Of a DNA stretch of 64,000 bases, positions 45,095-53,480 are shown piece by piece. A program made the translations under genes and the position numbers. The stretch lies in the IMG/VR virus record IMGVR_UViG_3300046096_000189, positions 1 to 64,000 of that record; one strand, given 5' to 3'. Numbering within the stretch: the stretch's first letter is position 1; the number at the start of each line of letters is the position of its first letter. This stretch comes from a virus. The notes under the pieces were generated by a model, which made no database searches, was not told where the DNA came from, and saw only the letters and a program-made list of their open reading frames with translations.

Positions 45095-47593
45095 TTACAT
45101 TAAAGCAGGTTCAGTAAAATCTACACAGTTGTTATACCCACAACCTTTAGGTATCACCACGTTGTTAGGACATAGTACCACCACGTCTGCATTGGCTATA
45201 CTGCCATAGCTGTCTTCATAATGGGATATTAGAAAGACTTGACTATGATTAGAGTTAGTCATCAGGTCAGTTACGGTGTTGAAAGCTGACTTTCTGTGAG
45301 CAGAATCCATGTTAACGGAAAACTCATCTAAGAACAAAGGTGCCTTATCCAGCTTTAGGTATTTCATAGACACTCTCATGAAAGCCATGTCTATCACTTC
45401 CTTCATAGCAGATGATCCCAGACTTACATCAGAGATATCGTTCTTATCATTGACTTTGACTTGAAACTTATAATCAAGTTCTAATTCATCGTCTAGTTGA
45501 AAGACAGGTTGTATCTCAAGAGGATATAACCAGACTTTCTTGATAATAGCGTTCATCTGTATAACGAAATGATTGATGAAGTTAATCAACCCTTTAGCGA
45601 TAAGTCCTTCAGTAGGACTTAACTCTTTGAGCATGATCTTATACACTTCAGCCTGTTCTTGATACTCAGCTATCTGTTTCTCTATAGAGGTAAGCAGAGC
45701 TGCTTGGATATCTATCCTGGACACCATCTGAGTCAAACTAGCCAGTTCAGACTTAACCAACCTGATACAAGAAGTTATAAAATCTTGGCTAATAGTTTTC
45801 TCTATGTCTCTTACAGCTGAGCTATGGGCTGTCTGTAGATTAAACAGCTCTTGTTTCTTGAGATCTAGATTTTCTACGATGGCTATAGACTTAAGTAAGG
45901 ATTGTTCTTTTACTTTGCTTCTTCTGATTTTTACCTGATAGTCCTGAGCAGACAGTTCTAATTTAGCATACTTGATCTTAAGGGCGGATAGGTCGTTACT
46001 TTGATTCTCAGCTGTGATCTGTTTGATCTTAGATAATTCAGCTAACTTATCTATAGAGAGATTGAGTTGTTTCTGTTTGTCCAGTTCCTGACTGTATGTC
46101 TGGATCATCTGTCTTACGCCTATAGGAGCCGTTCTCAGAGAACCATAAGACATGATGTGTTTCCACATGCTGTCTAAAGCTTCTACTTGTGTCATGAGTT
46201 TAAGAAACTGACTCATCAAAGTTAGATATTCAAACTGTTCAGCTTTTACACTCTCTAACAATTTAATCTGAAGTTCCAACACAGGTATGTCTTTATCCAA
46301 TATTTCTCTGGATCTCAAACATTCATCATACAGAGACTGAGAGAAACCTTTGAACCAAGTATGTTTACAGTTAGGGCAGCTAACTTCGTTATGTTGTTTA
46401 GCGTGGTCGTACTCCTTTAACTGAGTAAAGAGTTTATCAGAAGCAAATCTGGTGTTGTTAAGCTTCAGATTAAGATCTGCCAAAGCCTGAACATTACTCT
46501 GATAGCTTTCTTTTGTGTAACCTTTGTTAGCATGCTTATACATCTCTGTCAGATACTCATCTAACTGAGGTTTAACAGAAGATAAAGCAGCAGATACAAC
46601 ATCAGGGTTTTTAACAATAGGGAAACTCAGTTGTTTATGCAACTGATCTATTTCATCTTGTATAGACTTAAGGCTCACATCTAGATCTTGAAAAGAAGCT
46701 AAGTTGTTCTGTTCCAACATGGATATAGACTTGCTCTGTTCATCCATCTCTTGATAGACCTTATGCAGAAGAGTCTCTAAAGACTTGATATCTGATTTAA
46801 CAAATAACAAATCATCGAGTATTTCTTGCTTACCCACATAGTTTTCTGGATTAATAAACTTGTTTCTATCTTGAACAGTATCTGTAGCTGCTTTCCTAAG
46901 TTTGAGCTGTATGGTATCAAAATCAGAAAGTGTGCTTGCCTTTAAGATAGACTGATCTGTTTGAGAAAGCAATCCGTCTAAGAACATGTTCAAATGACGT
47001 ATGTCTTCTCTGTATTTGATATGCTCTTGCTCATTAGGCAGCTTGTTAGTCTCCTGCACTAATCTAGCTTGCTGTAGTTTGACAGCTCCTTGTATATCTC
47101 GGTACTGTTCTTTAAGCTTGTTGTAGAAACCTATAGCAAAGGTGTAATCACAATCAGCTATCTGGGTAAACCACTTTCTTCTCTCAGCCACAGACATCTT
47201 ACTGAACTTAACTCTACCTGTCATAAGCCCATGTACATCTGGAGTGATGTTAAACTCTTTTCTGACAAGTTCTTTAAACACAGTTACTGTGTGTCCAGGA
47301 TTAAGCTCTTCCCCATCTTTACAAAAAGAAAACTTATTACCCAGAGCTGTGAAGTCACTCTTTAAGGTATAGGTGCTTCCGTTGTGCTGGTAGGTTATAT
47401 GTTTGTAACCTGACTTCTTATACTCAGAAGCTTCAGCAGGCAGAGGGCTCAATTCTTTAATCAAGCTGCTTTTACCAGATCCGTTACTACCAAGAATCAG
47501 CTGTATTTTTTTATCTGGGCTGTATTTGAAATACTCTATAGAGTTCAAAGACATTCTCTCGTAGCCTTTAATCACCACTTCTTTTATCTGCAT
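45095..47593 (-). CDS. Rad50/SbcC-like SMC-family ATPase (T4 gp46-like)
   Basis: 832 residues, AAAAGGATAG before the ATG. Walker A GSNGSGKSS (residues 35-43), long coiled-coil arms, a central Cys-Pro-Asn-Cys zinc hook (about residue 404, SCPNCKHTWF), ABC signature-like DVSLGSSAMKEV, Walker B APLFLDEFSVNMD and H-loop FLISHYED near the C-terminus. It pairs in other phages with an Mre11/SbcD nuclease, but I see none in this window. It processes DNA ends for recombination. Confidence 0.88.
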   Translation of the reverse strand: MQIKEVVIKGYERMSLNSIEYFKYSPDKKIQLILGSNGSGKSSLIKELSPLPAEASEYKKSGYKHITYQHNGSTYTLKSDFTALGNKFSFCKDGEELNPGHTVTVFKELVRKEFNITPDVHGLMTGRVKFSKMSVAERRKWFTQIADCDYTFAIGFYNKLKEQYRDIQGAVKLQQARLVQETNKLPNEQEHIKYREDIRHLNMFLDGLLSQTDQSILKASTLSDFDTIQLKLRKAATDTVQDRNKFINPENYVGKQEILDDLLFVKSDIKSLETLLHKVYQEMDEQSKSISMLEQNNLASFQDLDVSLKSIQDEIDQLHKQLSFPIVKNPDVVSAALSSVKPQLDEYLTEMYKHANKGYTKESYQSNVQALADLNLKLNNTRFASDKLFTQLKEYDHAKQHNEVSCPNCKHTWFKGFSQSLYDECLRSREILDKDIPVLELQIKLLESVKAEQFEYLTLMSQFLKLMTQVEALDSMWKHIMSYGSLRTAPIGVRQMIQTYSQELDKQKQLNLSIDKLAELSKIKQITAENQSNDLSALKIKYAKLELSAQDYQVKIRRSKVKEQSLLKSIAIVENLDLKKQELFNLQTAHSSAVRDIEKTISQDFITSCIRLVKSELASLTQMVSRIDIQAALLTSIEKQIAEYQEQAEVYKIMLKELSPTEGLIAKGLINFINHFVIQMNAIIKKVWLYPLEIQPVFQLDDELELDYKFQVKVNDKNDISDVSLGSSAMKEVIDMAFMRVSMKYLKLDKAPLFLDEFSVNMDSAHRKSAFNTVTDLMTNSNHSQVFLISHYEDSYGSIANADVVVLCPNNVVIPKGCGYNNCVDFTEPALM

Positions 47594-47682
47594 GTCTATC
47601 CTTTTAGGCTTTATACATCTGATTTATCTGAGTCTTAAAGAAATATCAGAGTTTATTTTGTGATGTTAAACAAGGATTTAAA

Positions 47683-48552
47683 ATGATAACTGAGTCAAAG
47701 TTAAAACTGTACTCTCTGGGCATCGTAGTGCAAACTAAGCCAGATGACACAGATATGATAAAAGTAGTCCCTATAGAAGAATACTCTTATGTAGACGGTA
47801 AACTGTCTGAACATAAAGAAGAGTTCAAAGCTGACTACAAAGATATGTCAGGTACTATAAAGAAAGCATCTGCTGAAAGTTCAGTGATCATAGAAGCCAG
47901 ATGGTTTCCTTTTGCACATAGTAACCGCATCACATCTCCTGATGTGGTAGTGAACGAAACAGTGATTATCTTTAGCTATGCCGATACAGATAAGTACTAT
48001 TGGACGACTATCTATAGAGAACCTAAACTAAGAAGACTAGAAAGAGTTTTATACGCTTTCAGTAATCTGGCTACAGGTATAACCAAGAGAGCTTTTGATA
48101 AGCTATCTAGTTACTGGTATGAGGTAAGTACTAAAGACAAACATATTTGGTTAAAGACTACGAAGTCTGATGGTGAACCTTTTGAGTATGATGTGAAGAT
48201 AGATACCAGAAAGGGTTATGTAGAGGTAAAGGATGATGTGGGTAACTACTATGTGTTGGACAGCCCTAGTAACACCATCACTATAAATGCCTTAGAGAAG
48301 ATACATCTTAAAGCTCCGTTTATACACTTTGAAGCAAGCGAAAGAGTATTAACCACAGCTCCTAAGATAGATGAGAAAGGTGATGAGATCACTGAGACTG
48401 CTGGTGGTGGTATCACCAATACTGCCGGTGGGACAATTACTGAAAGAGCCGGTAAAGTGTTGTGTGACACACCTATAGTGGAAAACACAGGTGAGGAATA
48501 TACAGCTGGAGCTTCTAGAGCTAATCCGCATATCTGCGCAGTAGACTGCTAA
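47683..48552 (+). CDS. Central tail spike / baseplate spike protein (phiKZ gp164-like)
   Basis: 289 residues, AAGGATTTAAA before the ATG. The C-terminal part has short repeated strands typical of a triple beta-helix (EITETAGGGITNTAGGTITE), after a globular beta-rich N-terminal part. It ends in HICAVDC with an HIC motif that might hold a metal or disulfide. The N-terminal region resembles an OB-like base. The position downstream of recombinase and RNase H genes is like that of phiKZ gp164. It would pierce the outer membrane. Confidence 0.68.
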   Translation: MITESKLKLYSLGIVVQTKPDDTDMIKVVPIEEYSYVDGKLSEHKEEFKADYKDMSGTIKKASAESSVIIEARWFPFAHSNRITSPDVVVNETVIIFSYADTDKYYWTTIYREPKLRRLERVLYAFSNLATGITKRAFDKLSSYWYEVSTKDKHIWLKTTKSDGEPFEYDVKIDTRKGYVEVKDDVGNYYVLDSPSNTITINALEKIHLKAPFIHFEASERVLTTAPKIDEKGDEITETAGGGITNTAGGTITERAGKVLCDTPIVENTGEEYTAGASRANPHICAVDC

Positions 48553-48563
48553 ACAAAAAAAAA

Positions 48564-48599
48564 ATAACACCCCCGGCCTGTGAGGGCTAGGGGTGTTAT
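48564..48599. terminator. Bidirectional terminator, cassette type, copy 3
   Basis: ATAACACCCCCGGCCTG / GGCTAGGGGTGTTAT stem with poly-A upstream; same design as copies at 31064 and 44231. Confidence 0.88.
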
Positions 48600-48601
48600 T
48601 C

Positions 48602-48802
48602 TCACGAAAACGCCAGATAGGGTTTTCGTGAAAAGACCCGGACCCCGTCCTCGCGGACGAAACTCCAGGTTTTCCTAACCATACACTTTTTGTACCGGGT
48701 TTCCCCGGTTTTAATGCTTTTGCTCATCCGCGCAGCTGCGCGGAGAGCGTACCCCGCAGCATAAAATGCTGCGGTGGTTTCACGACGGGTCATGTGTTCC
48801 AT
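48602..48802 (-). CDS. Small basic protein in an early-type cassette
   Basis: 66 residues, GAGGAGTGTATT before the ATG. Strongly basic and Ala/Arg-rich (MTRRETTAAFYAAGYALRAA), GC-rich codon use. It directly follows the promoter/leader repeat at 48801-48892 and is closed by the cassette terminator. May bind nucleic acid; function unknown. Confidence 0.72.
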   Translation of the reverse strand: MEHMTRRETTAAFYAAGYALRAAARMSKSIKTGETRYKKCMVRKTWSFVREDGVRVFSRKPYLAFS

Positions 48803-48892
48803 AATACACTCCTCAGCTGATAGCTAGATCAAAAGCAATCTATTAAACTACAGCTATGTATCAAGTTAAGTATATGTGATTGAAATCTTTTA
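48801..48892 (-). promoter_or_regulatory. Early-type promoter and conserved leader, copy 4
   Basis: Box TCACATATACTTAACTTGAT on the minus strand, followed by the same leader as copy 3, ending in the ribosome site of the 66-residue gene. Confidence 0.7.
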
Positions 48893-48908
48893 TAAGCCGA
48901 ATAAAAAA

Positions 48909-48938
48909 CTCTATACCAGCCTAGGCTGGTATAGAGTA
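48909..48938 (-). terminator. Terminator after the 725-residue tail-fibre gene
   Basis: ACTCTATACCAGCC / GGCTGGTATAGAGT perfect stem just after the minus stop at 48946, followed on the minus strand by TTTTTTAT. Confidence 0.88.
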
Positions 48939-48945
48939 ATTCTTT

Positions 48946-51123
48946 TTAACCGTACAGGTAAACTGCACCGTAACCAGCTTGAGCTATAGGAGTAGCTGTC
49001 TTGGTTAAACCAGGATCTCTACCCCAAGCACCCACAGCCATCTCTTTAAGATCATCAGAAAGAGATACCTCGACACCAAACTTTTCGTTGTTGCCGATAG
49101 CTGAGTCAGGGAATACACGAGCTACTTCAGTCCACATACCAGTGACATCACTCTTCTTGAAGATATAAAGCATGCCTGCATCAGTACCTTTGGTGTCTTC
49201 ATATTCAGCACCTACAGCGATGGTCTTACCGTTAGGAGAAACCCACACACTTCTACCGAAATGAGAATACTGACGCTGTCCGCTAGGGGTCAATTTCTGA
49301 CCTCTGACATAGGCACCGTTGATATAGTCCCAAAGCTCTACATATCCATAACCATCACTATACTGGATATTTTTAGCAGCCATTTGGTCGGTTATCCATG
49401 TATTTGTATTAGGAGCTAATACACCGCGACAAGCAGCAGCTAACAACTTACCGTCCGAAGACATGTTCTGAACAGAGTTACCTAAATGACCGTAATGATC
49501 AGAGTGCCTGGGTGTAGAACTCTTCAACGTTTGGATCAAAGTAAACTGACCAGAGCCATTGTCTTTATACACATGCAAGGCACCCATCCAAGACACAGGG
49601 TATTGAGTTGGATTTGTATATGTAGCGGACTCATCTAAAGTATCAAAAACAGAAATGGTTCTGCCATCTCTAGATATAGATACACTACCTGTGTTCTCAA
49701 GTGTATTAGGTATAGTGAGTGTTTGGCTCAATACCCAATCAGAGGCTGTCTTTCTATAAACCAAAGCTCTAGCGTTAGTACCAGCTGTGTTAAAGATCCA
49801 AGGTGTGTTCCATCTCTGTTTATAAGCTGCGCCATAAAAGCTATCAGCTATAACCAATACAGCGCCATCACCAGAAATCTTCACATCTGCATCTAGGGGG
49901 TATTCTTTAAAGTTGCTATTCAGGGAAATAGTTTTGTTCAAAGACCACGTATTGGAACCTGACACTCTGTTATAGATCTCTACAGCTGTGGTGCCATCTA
50001 AGTTAGCAGATTGTGAGACAGGCGTGGAATAAGAGAAATTAGCTTGAGTAAACTCAGAACCATAGAACTTATGCTCACCCAAAGTCAACACACCACCATC
50101 ATAGCTAAGAGAAGCTTTGATAGCGCCTGATGTACCGGTGGGTCTTTGTATACGCTGTACATGAGACCAGGTACCACCTGACTTCACATACATATCAGCA
50201 TAGTCACCACCAGACTCATGGTTACGATTAGCAGCTAAGTTAACATCACGTTTGTTACTGGTGGTTACCATGACTTGTCCGTCACCAGACAAAACCACGT
50301 TAGCACCATAGCCCTCACCAGCAGATGCAGTATAACCTGCTTTGCTATTAGCTGTAACTATTTGCTTCTCTGTTATGGGAAGAAAAATAGTCTTGGTGGA
50401 GAACTGAACAATATCGCTATAACCAGATGCACCAGAGTTAACACCTGTGTGTTTAGCTCTTACATAGTAAGTGGCATTCTCAGACAAACCTGTTACAGTC
50501 CAACTGATCTTATTAGCGCTGCTATTAATAGCTTCGCCAATCAACGTGTTAAAGTTGATATCACTAGATACTTGCCAAGATGAGGAGCTGTGAGTATCTG
50601 TGCCACCCACCACATCAAAAGGAGCAGTTACAAAAGTAACATCCCCACCCAGATTGTTGGATAGATTAACAGGAGATTGAATAACAGGTTTGTTAATCAA
50701 AGTCTGACCAACAGCTATATCAAACACTCGGTCGTTGATCCTAAAGCCTGCGATGCCATTAGCACCAGGTGCTGTATAGGTGATCACATCTTCTACACGA
50801 CTTACAGTACCAGTTATGGCAGAGATACTGTAACTGGTAAATGTATCATAGTTGGTGATGGTGTAAGTAGCTACCTGATTGGAGTTCAATAGAACAGGAC
50901 CTTGGATACTGATAGTATCAGCATCTATAAGGTCTATAGGTAATCTACCCAAAGCGTCTAGACCGGCGATACCCCCAGGCCGATTGATCATCGACCTGTG
51001 GATACCACCAAGATTTTGCACAGCTGTTAAGTCTGTAGTGGCGTCAGTGCCGCCTTCATTGATACCCAGGACTCTGTCCAGAGCCCCGAGGTTCGCTGAA
51101 GGTCCTTGCAAATTACGAGGCAT
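48946..51123 (-). CDS. Tail-fibre-like protein with fibronectin-like module and probable seven-bladed beta-propeller
   Basis: 725 residues, AAGGAGTAGGTCC before the ATG. N-terminus has the tail-fibre GGTDATTDL signature, then an Ig-like part and one fibronectin III-like module (ends YYVRAKHTGVNSGASGYSDI). The C-terminal 430 residues contain seven repeats of the form SxDGxxxxV: SGDGQVMVT, SYDGGVLTL, SGDGAVLVI, SRDGRTISV, SSDGKLLAA, SPNGKTIAV and SDDLKEMAV. They fit seven propeller blades; FG-GAP-like endings (GAVYLYG) are also present. It probably binds a receptor on the cell surface. Its N-terminus is paralogous to the 1160-residue protein. Confidence 0.78.
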   Translation of the reverse strand: MPRNLQGPSANLGALDRVLGINEGGTDATTDLTAVQNLGGIHRSMINRPGGIAGLDALGRLPIDLIDADTISIQGPVLLNSNQVATYTITNYDTFTSYSISAITGTVSRVEDVITYTAPGANGIAGFRINDRVFDIAVGQTLINKPVIQSPVNLSNNLGGDVTFVTAPFDVVGGTDTHSSSSWQVSSDINFNTLIGEAINSSANKISWTVTGLSENATYYVRAKHTGVNSGASGYSDIVQFSTKTIFLPITEKQIVTANSKAGYTASAGEGYGANVVLSGDGQVMVTTSNKRDVNLAANRNHESGGDYADMYVKSGGTWSHVQRIQRPTGTSGAIKASLSYDGGVLTLGEHKFYGSEFTQANFSYSTPVSQSANLDGTTAVEIYNRVSGSNTWSLNKTISLNSNFKEYPLDADVKISGDGAVLVIADSFYGAAYKQRWNTPWIFNTAGTNARALVYRKTASDWVLSQTLTIPNTLENTGSVSISRDGRTISVFDTLDESATYTNPTQYPVSWMGALHVYKDNGSGQFTLIQTLKSSTPRHSDHYGHLGNSVQNMSSDGKLLAAACRGVLAPNTNTWITDQMAAKNIQYSDGYGYVELWDYINGAYVRGQKLTPSGQRQYSHFGRSVWVSPNGKTIAVGAEYEDTKGTDAGMLYIFKKSDVTGMWTEVARVFPDSAIGNNEKFGVEVSLSDDLKEMAVGAWGRDPGLTKTATPIAQAGYGAVYLYG

Positions 51124-51138
51124 GGACCTACTCCTTTA

Positions 51139-51465
51139 TCAAACAGCTTTTTCTAAACCGTGTACACGAATAGACACGTTGCTAGAACTGGCTTGGAAGA
51201 ACATCTTCTCGCCAGGACTCATAGTCATACAGCTACGTTCAACGATGCCGCCGTCCTGAGGGATCTTGGCATTGAAGTCAACGAAGTCAGCAGGAGATGG
51301 AGTTTCACTTGTGGTGATAGCCACTTTAAGGAACACGTCTACTGTGTCCATGTTCAAAGCGTTATAACTGGCAGTAGTGAACACCACACCAGTAGAAGGT
51401 ACTTCATACACCTTCACAAAGTTGTTAGCTATAGCCATAGCTTTACCAAGCAAACCGTTTGCCAT
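51139..51465 (-). CDS. Small virion-type protein
   Basis: 108 residues, CAGGAGTTTATT before the ATG. Beta-rich (VKVYEVPSTGVVFTTASYNA), resembling small head- or fibre-associated proteins with an Ig-like or jelly-roll core; ends with a probable strand. It lies between two structural genes in one minus-strand operon. Exact role unknown. Confidence 0.68.
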   Translation of the reverse strand: MANGLLGKAMAIANNFVKVYEVPSTGVVFTTASYNALNMDTVDVFLKVAITTSETPSPADFVDFNAKIPQDGGIVERSCMTMSPGEKMFFQASSSNVSIRVHGLEKAV

Positions 51466-51490
51466 AATAAACTCCTGATCTCAAAAAATG

Positions 51491-52168
51491 TTAGGGTGTG
51501 TTAAACTGATTAAAAAACATAACCAGTTGTCTGAGAGTGATGTACTTCTCTACTGGAGCAGCAGACAATACTTCGGCATCGGAAGCCACAGGTAAGTTTT
51601 GAACATTACCCAAACCCACTACGATCTTATCTGGTGCTGGTCTGTTAAGAATCTGAGTGGCGATACCATTAATAGCCGTAATCAGTTCTAGATGTCCGTA
51701 AACATAATCTAAGTTCTGATCGTGGTTAATAGGTGGAAAAGCACTGGGTTTGTCTGTGACGACATCCCAGACTGTGGTTCTTGGGTTATAGGCCATAGTG
51801 GCCAATCTCTCAAGAACATAATTATAATTAGCTGTCCATTCACCGCCGATAGTCTGATACGTTACTCGTAGAGTGCCGTTGGGGAAGTCAGTGTTAAAAC
51901 TGATGCCGCCATACAGCATTTTTCCGATAGATCTAGCCGCTCCTATATACGGTAGAGTAAGCATGTAATGCTGGTTCTCTACCATAGGTGTAATCACACC
52001 ACCTGGACCCTCGTGTGAAACACTGAGATTATCCAGATAAAATGGTGCGAAATTAGGGATTATGATCCTATAACGCGAATTGTTGACTTCGGTAAAAGTG
52101 TGTAGCTCATTAACGATTTTGTTACTGAGCAATAGGCCAGTCGTGTCTAAAGGGTACGTTGACGGCAT
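51491..52168 (-). CDS. Virion structural protein (tail-fibre/baseplate class)
   Basis: 225 residues from ATG 52168 (MPSTYPLDTTGLLLSNKIVN) with AGGAAG upstream; the longer frame to 52210 would overlap the divergent gene's leader. Beta-rich N-terminal two-thirds; the C-terminal part (VVGLGNVQNLPVASDAEV) resembles short tail-fibre attachment segments. It is divergent from the gene at 52214. Confidence 0.72.
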   Translation of the reverse strand: MPSTYPLDTTGLLLSNKIVNELHTFTEVNNSRYRIIIPNFAPFYLDNLSVSHEGPGGVITPMVENQHYMLTLPYIGAARSIGKMLYGGISFNTDFPNGTLRVTYQTIGGEWTANYNYVLERLATMAYNPRTTVWDVVTDKPSAFPPINHDQNLDYVYGHLELITAINGIATQILNRPAPDKIVVGLGNVQNLPVASDAEVLSAAPVEKYITLRQLVMFFNQFNTP

Positions 52169-52213
52169 AAAAGTTCTTCCTGAAGTTGACCATCCGATTT
52201 GGAGAAACAAGAA

Positions 52214-53470
52214 ATGTACAGCTACGTAAAAGCGGTGTGTTTAGCACGCACTGCCGGATCACAATGGATAGAGCAGAATATATCGAACCATGTTGTGTTC
52301 TCTATCTACGACACTTTCGCTAAGGTGTACATCGAATTGAGCTTACCAGCTCTTCCTCAGAATATATACATCGACCTAGACACACTCAGATCAGAGTTTT
52401 CCAGCTTTGCTGGAACTCTGAATGAAATGCTTGTTTTATTAGGATCTAGAACATTAGAAACTGTTCCTCAGTTCCCTAACACAGAAGTTAAGTTTGTGAA
52501 GTATTGTGATGCGGTTCGAGCCAGATATAAAATAGATATCTGTAGAATAGGCGTCAATCTTCCTGCAAATTACCCTGCAGAAGATAAACCTGATTTGGTT
52601 TTGACCAGACCTATTTATAGCACAGACATGTCTCTCATTCACAGCCACTGTTTAGTGACTGTGAATGGATTTGTGCATATGACTGATACTGACGGTGAAA
52701 AAGCTTACGTGGTAGATGGCGGTAAAACACTTCAACACTCACGTATGAATAAACTAGGCATCATCAGTTTTCTAGATGTGGGTAGACTCACCAAGATAAA
52801 ACTGAACCCAGGTAACATCATACCTCAAACCCCCTCTGGTAACTTGGTAGATAGAACATTCTTTAGTGTAGATGCGGATTTAACTAGAAAGTCTTGCATA
52901 CTTATACTGGGTGGGTACATAGTCATGCCTGAGCAAGGAGTCTTCTGGCAAACAGGTACCAATACTTTTGCTTTAGATTGGACCAAGATACCTCATATTG
53001 AACGTATCTATGAATCAGGCAAGACTTTGAATCTGAGTTCTTTAAACCTAAATGCAGATCTCCTCAACCCTAATCTGTTTAGTTTACCAGAGATGATCAG
53101 CAATACCACACTAACTAAGTACATGACTTTAAGTCAAAGCTTTTTAGTGGTAGTGGATAAAGAGTTCTTAGTGACTAAGAAGATACCTATAAAGCATTCT
53201 AATATGCCAGGTATGTTCATAGCTTATCAAGATCCTTCTTATCCTCTATTTGTGGGACATGGTAAGATCGCTGAGTATTGGAAAACACATGAAGGTGATA
53301 ATCAGAGATGGGCCGTTACAGTAGCCGATAGCTATTATCAGAATTTCATTATCTCTCAACAGAACACAACCAACCTGAACTTAGTTAACAACAACGAAGT
53401 TAATCAAAGAAGTTTTTATAACTCCAGAGGTAACATGTTAGAGATATCTGGTTACAACCTCACACCTTAA
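52214..53470 (+). CDS. Virion structural protein (tail/fibre class)
   Basis: 418 residues from ATG 52214 with GGAG at 9 nt; the open frame starts at a TTG at 52199. Beta-rich, with no enzyme motif. It is followed 10 nt later by the 1160-residue fibre gene and is likely its partner at the baseplate. Confidence 0.7.
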   Translation: MYSYVKAVCLARTAGSQWIEQNISNHVVFSIYDTFAKVYIELSLPALPQNIYIDLDTLRSEFSSFAGTLNEMLVLLGSRTLETVPQFPNTEVKFVKYCDAVRARYKIDICRIGVNLPANYPAEDKPDLVLTRPIYSTDMSLIHSHCLVTVNGFVHMTDTDGEKAYVVDGGKTLQHSRMNKLGIISFLDVGRLTKIKLNPGNIIPQTPSGNLVDRTFFSVDADLTRKSCILILGGYIVMPEQGVFWQTGTNTFALDWTKIPHIERIYESGKTLNLSSLNLNADLLNPNLFSLPEMISNTTLTKYMTLSQSFLVVVDKEFLVTKKIPIKHSNMPGMFIAYQDPSYPLFVGHGKIAEYWKTHEGDNQRWAVTVADSYYQNFIISQQNTTNLNLVNNNEVNQRSFYNSRGNMLEISGYNLTP

Positions 53471-53480
53471 GAGAAACAAA

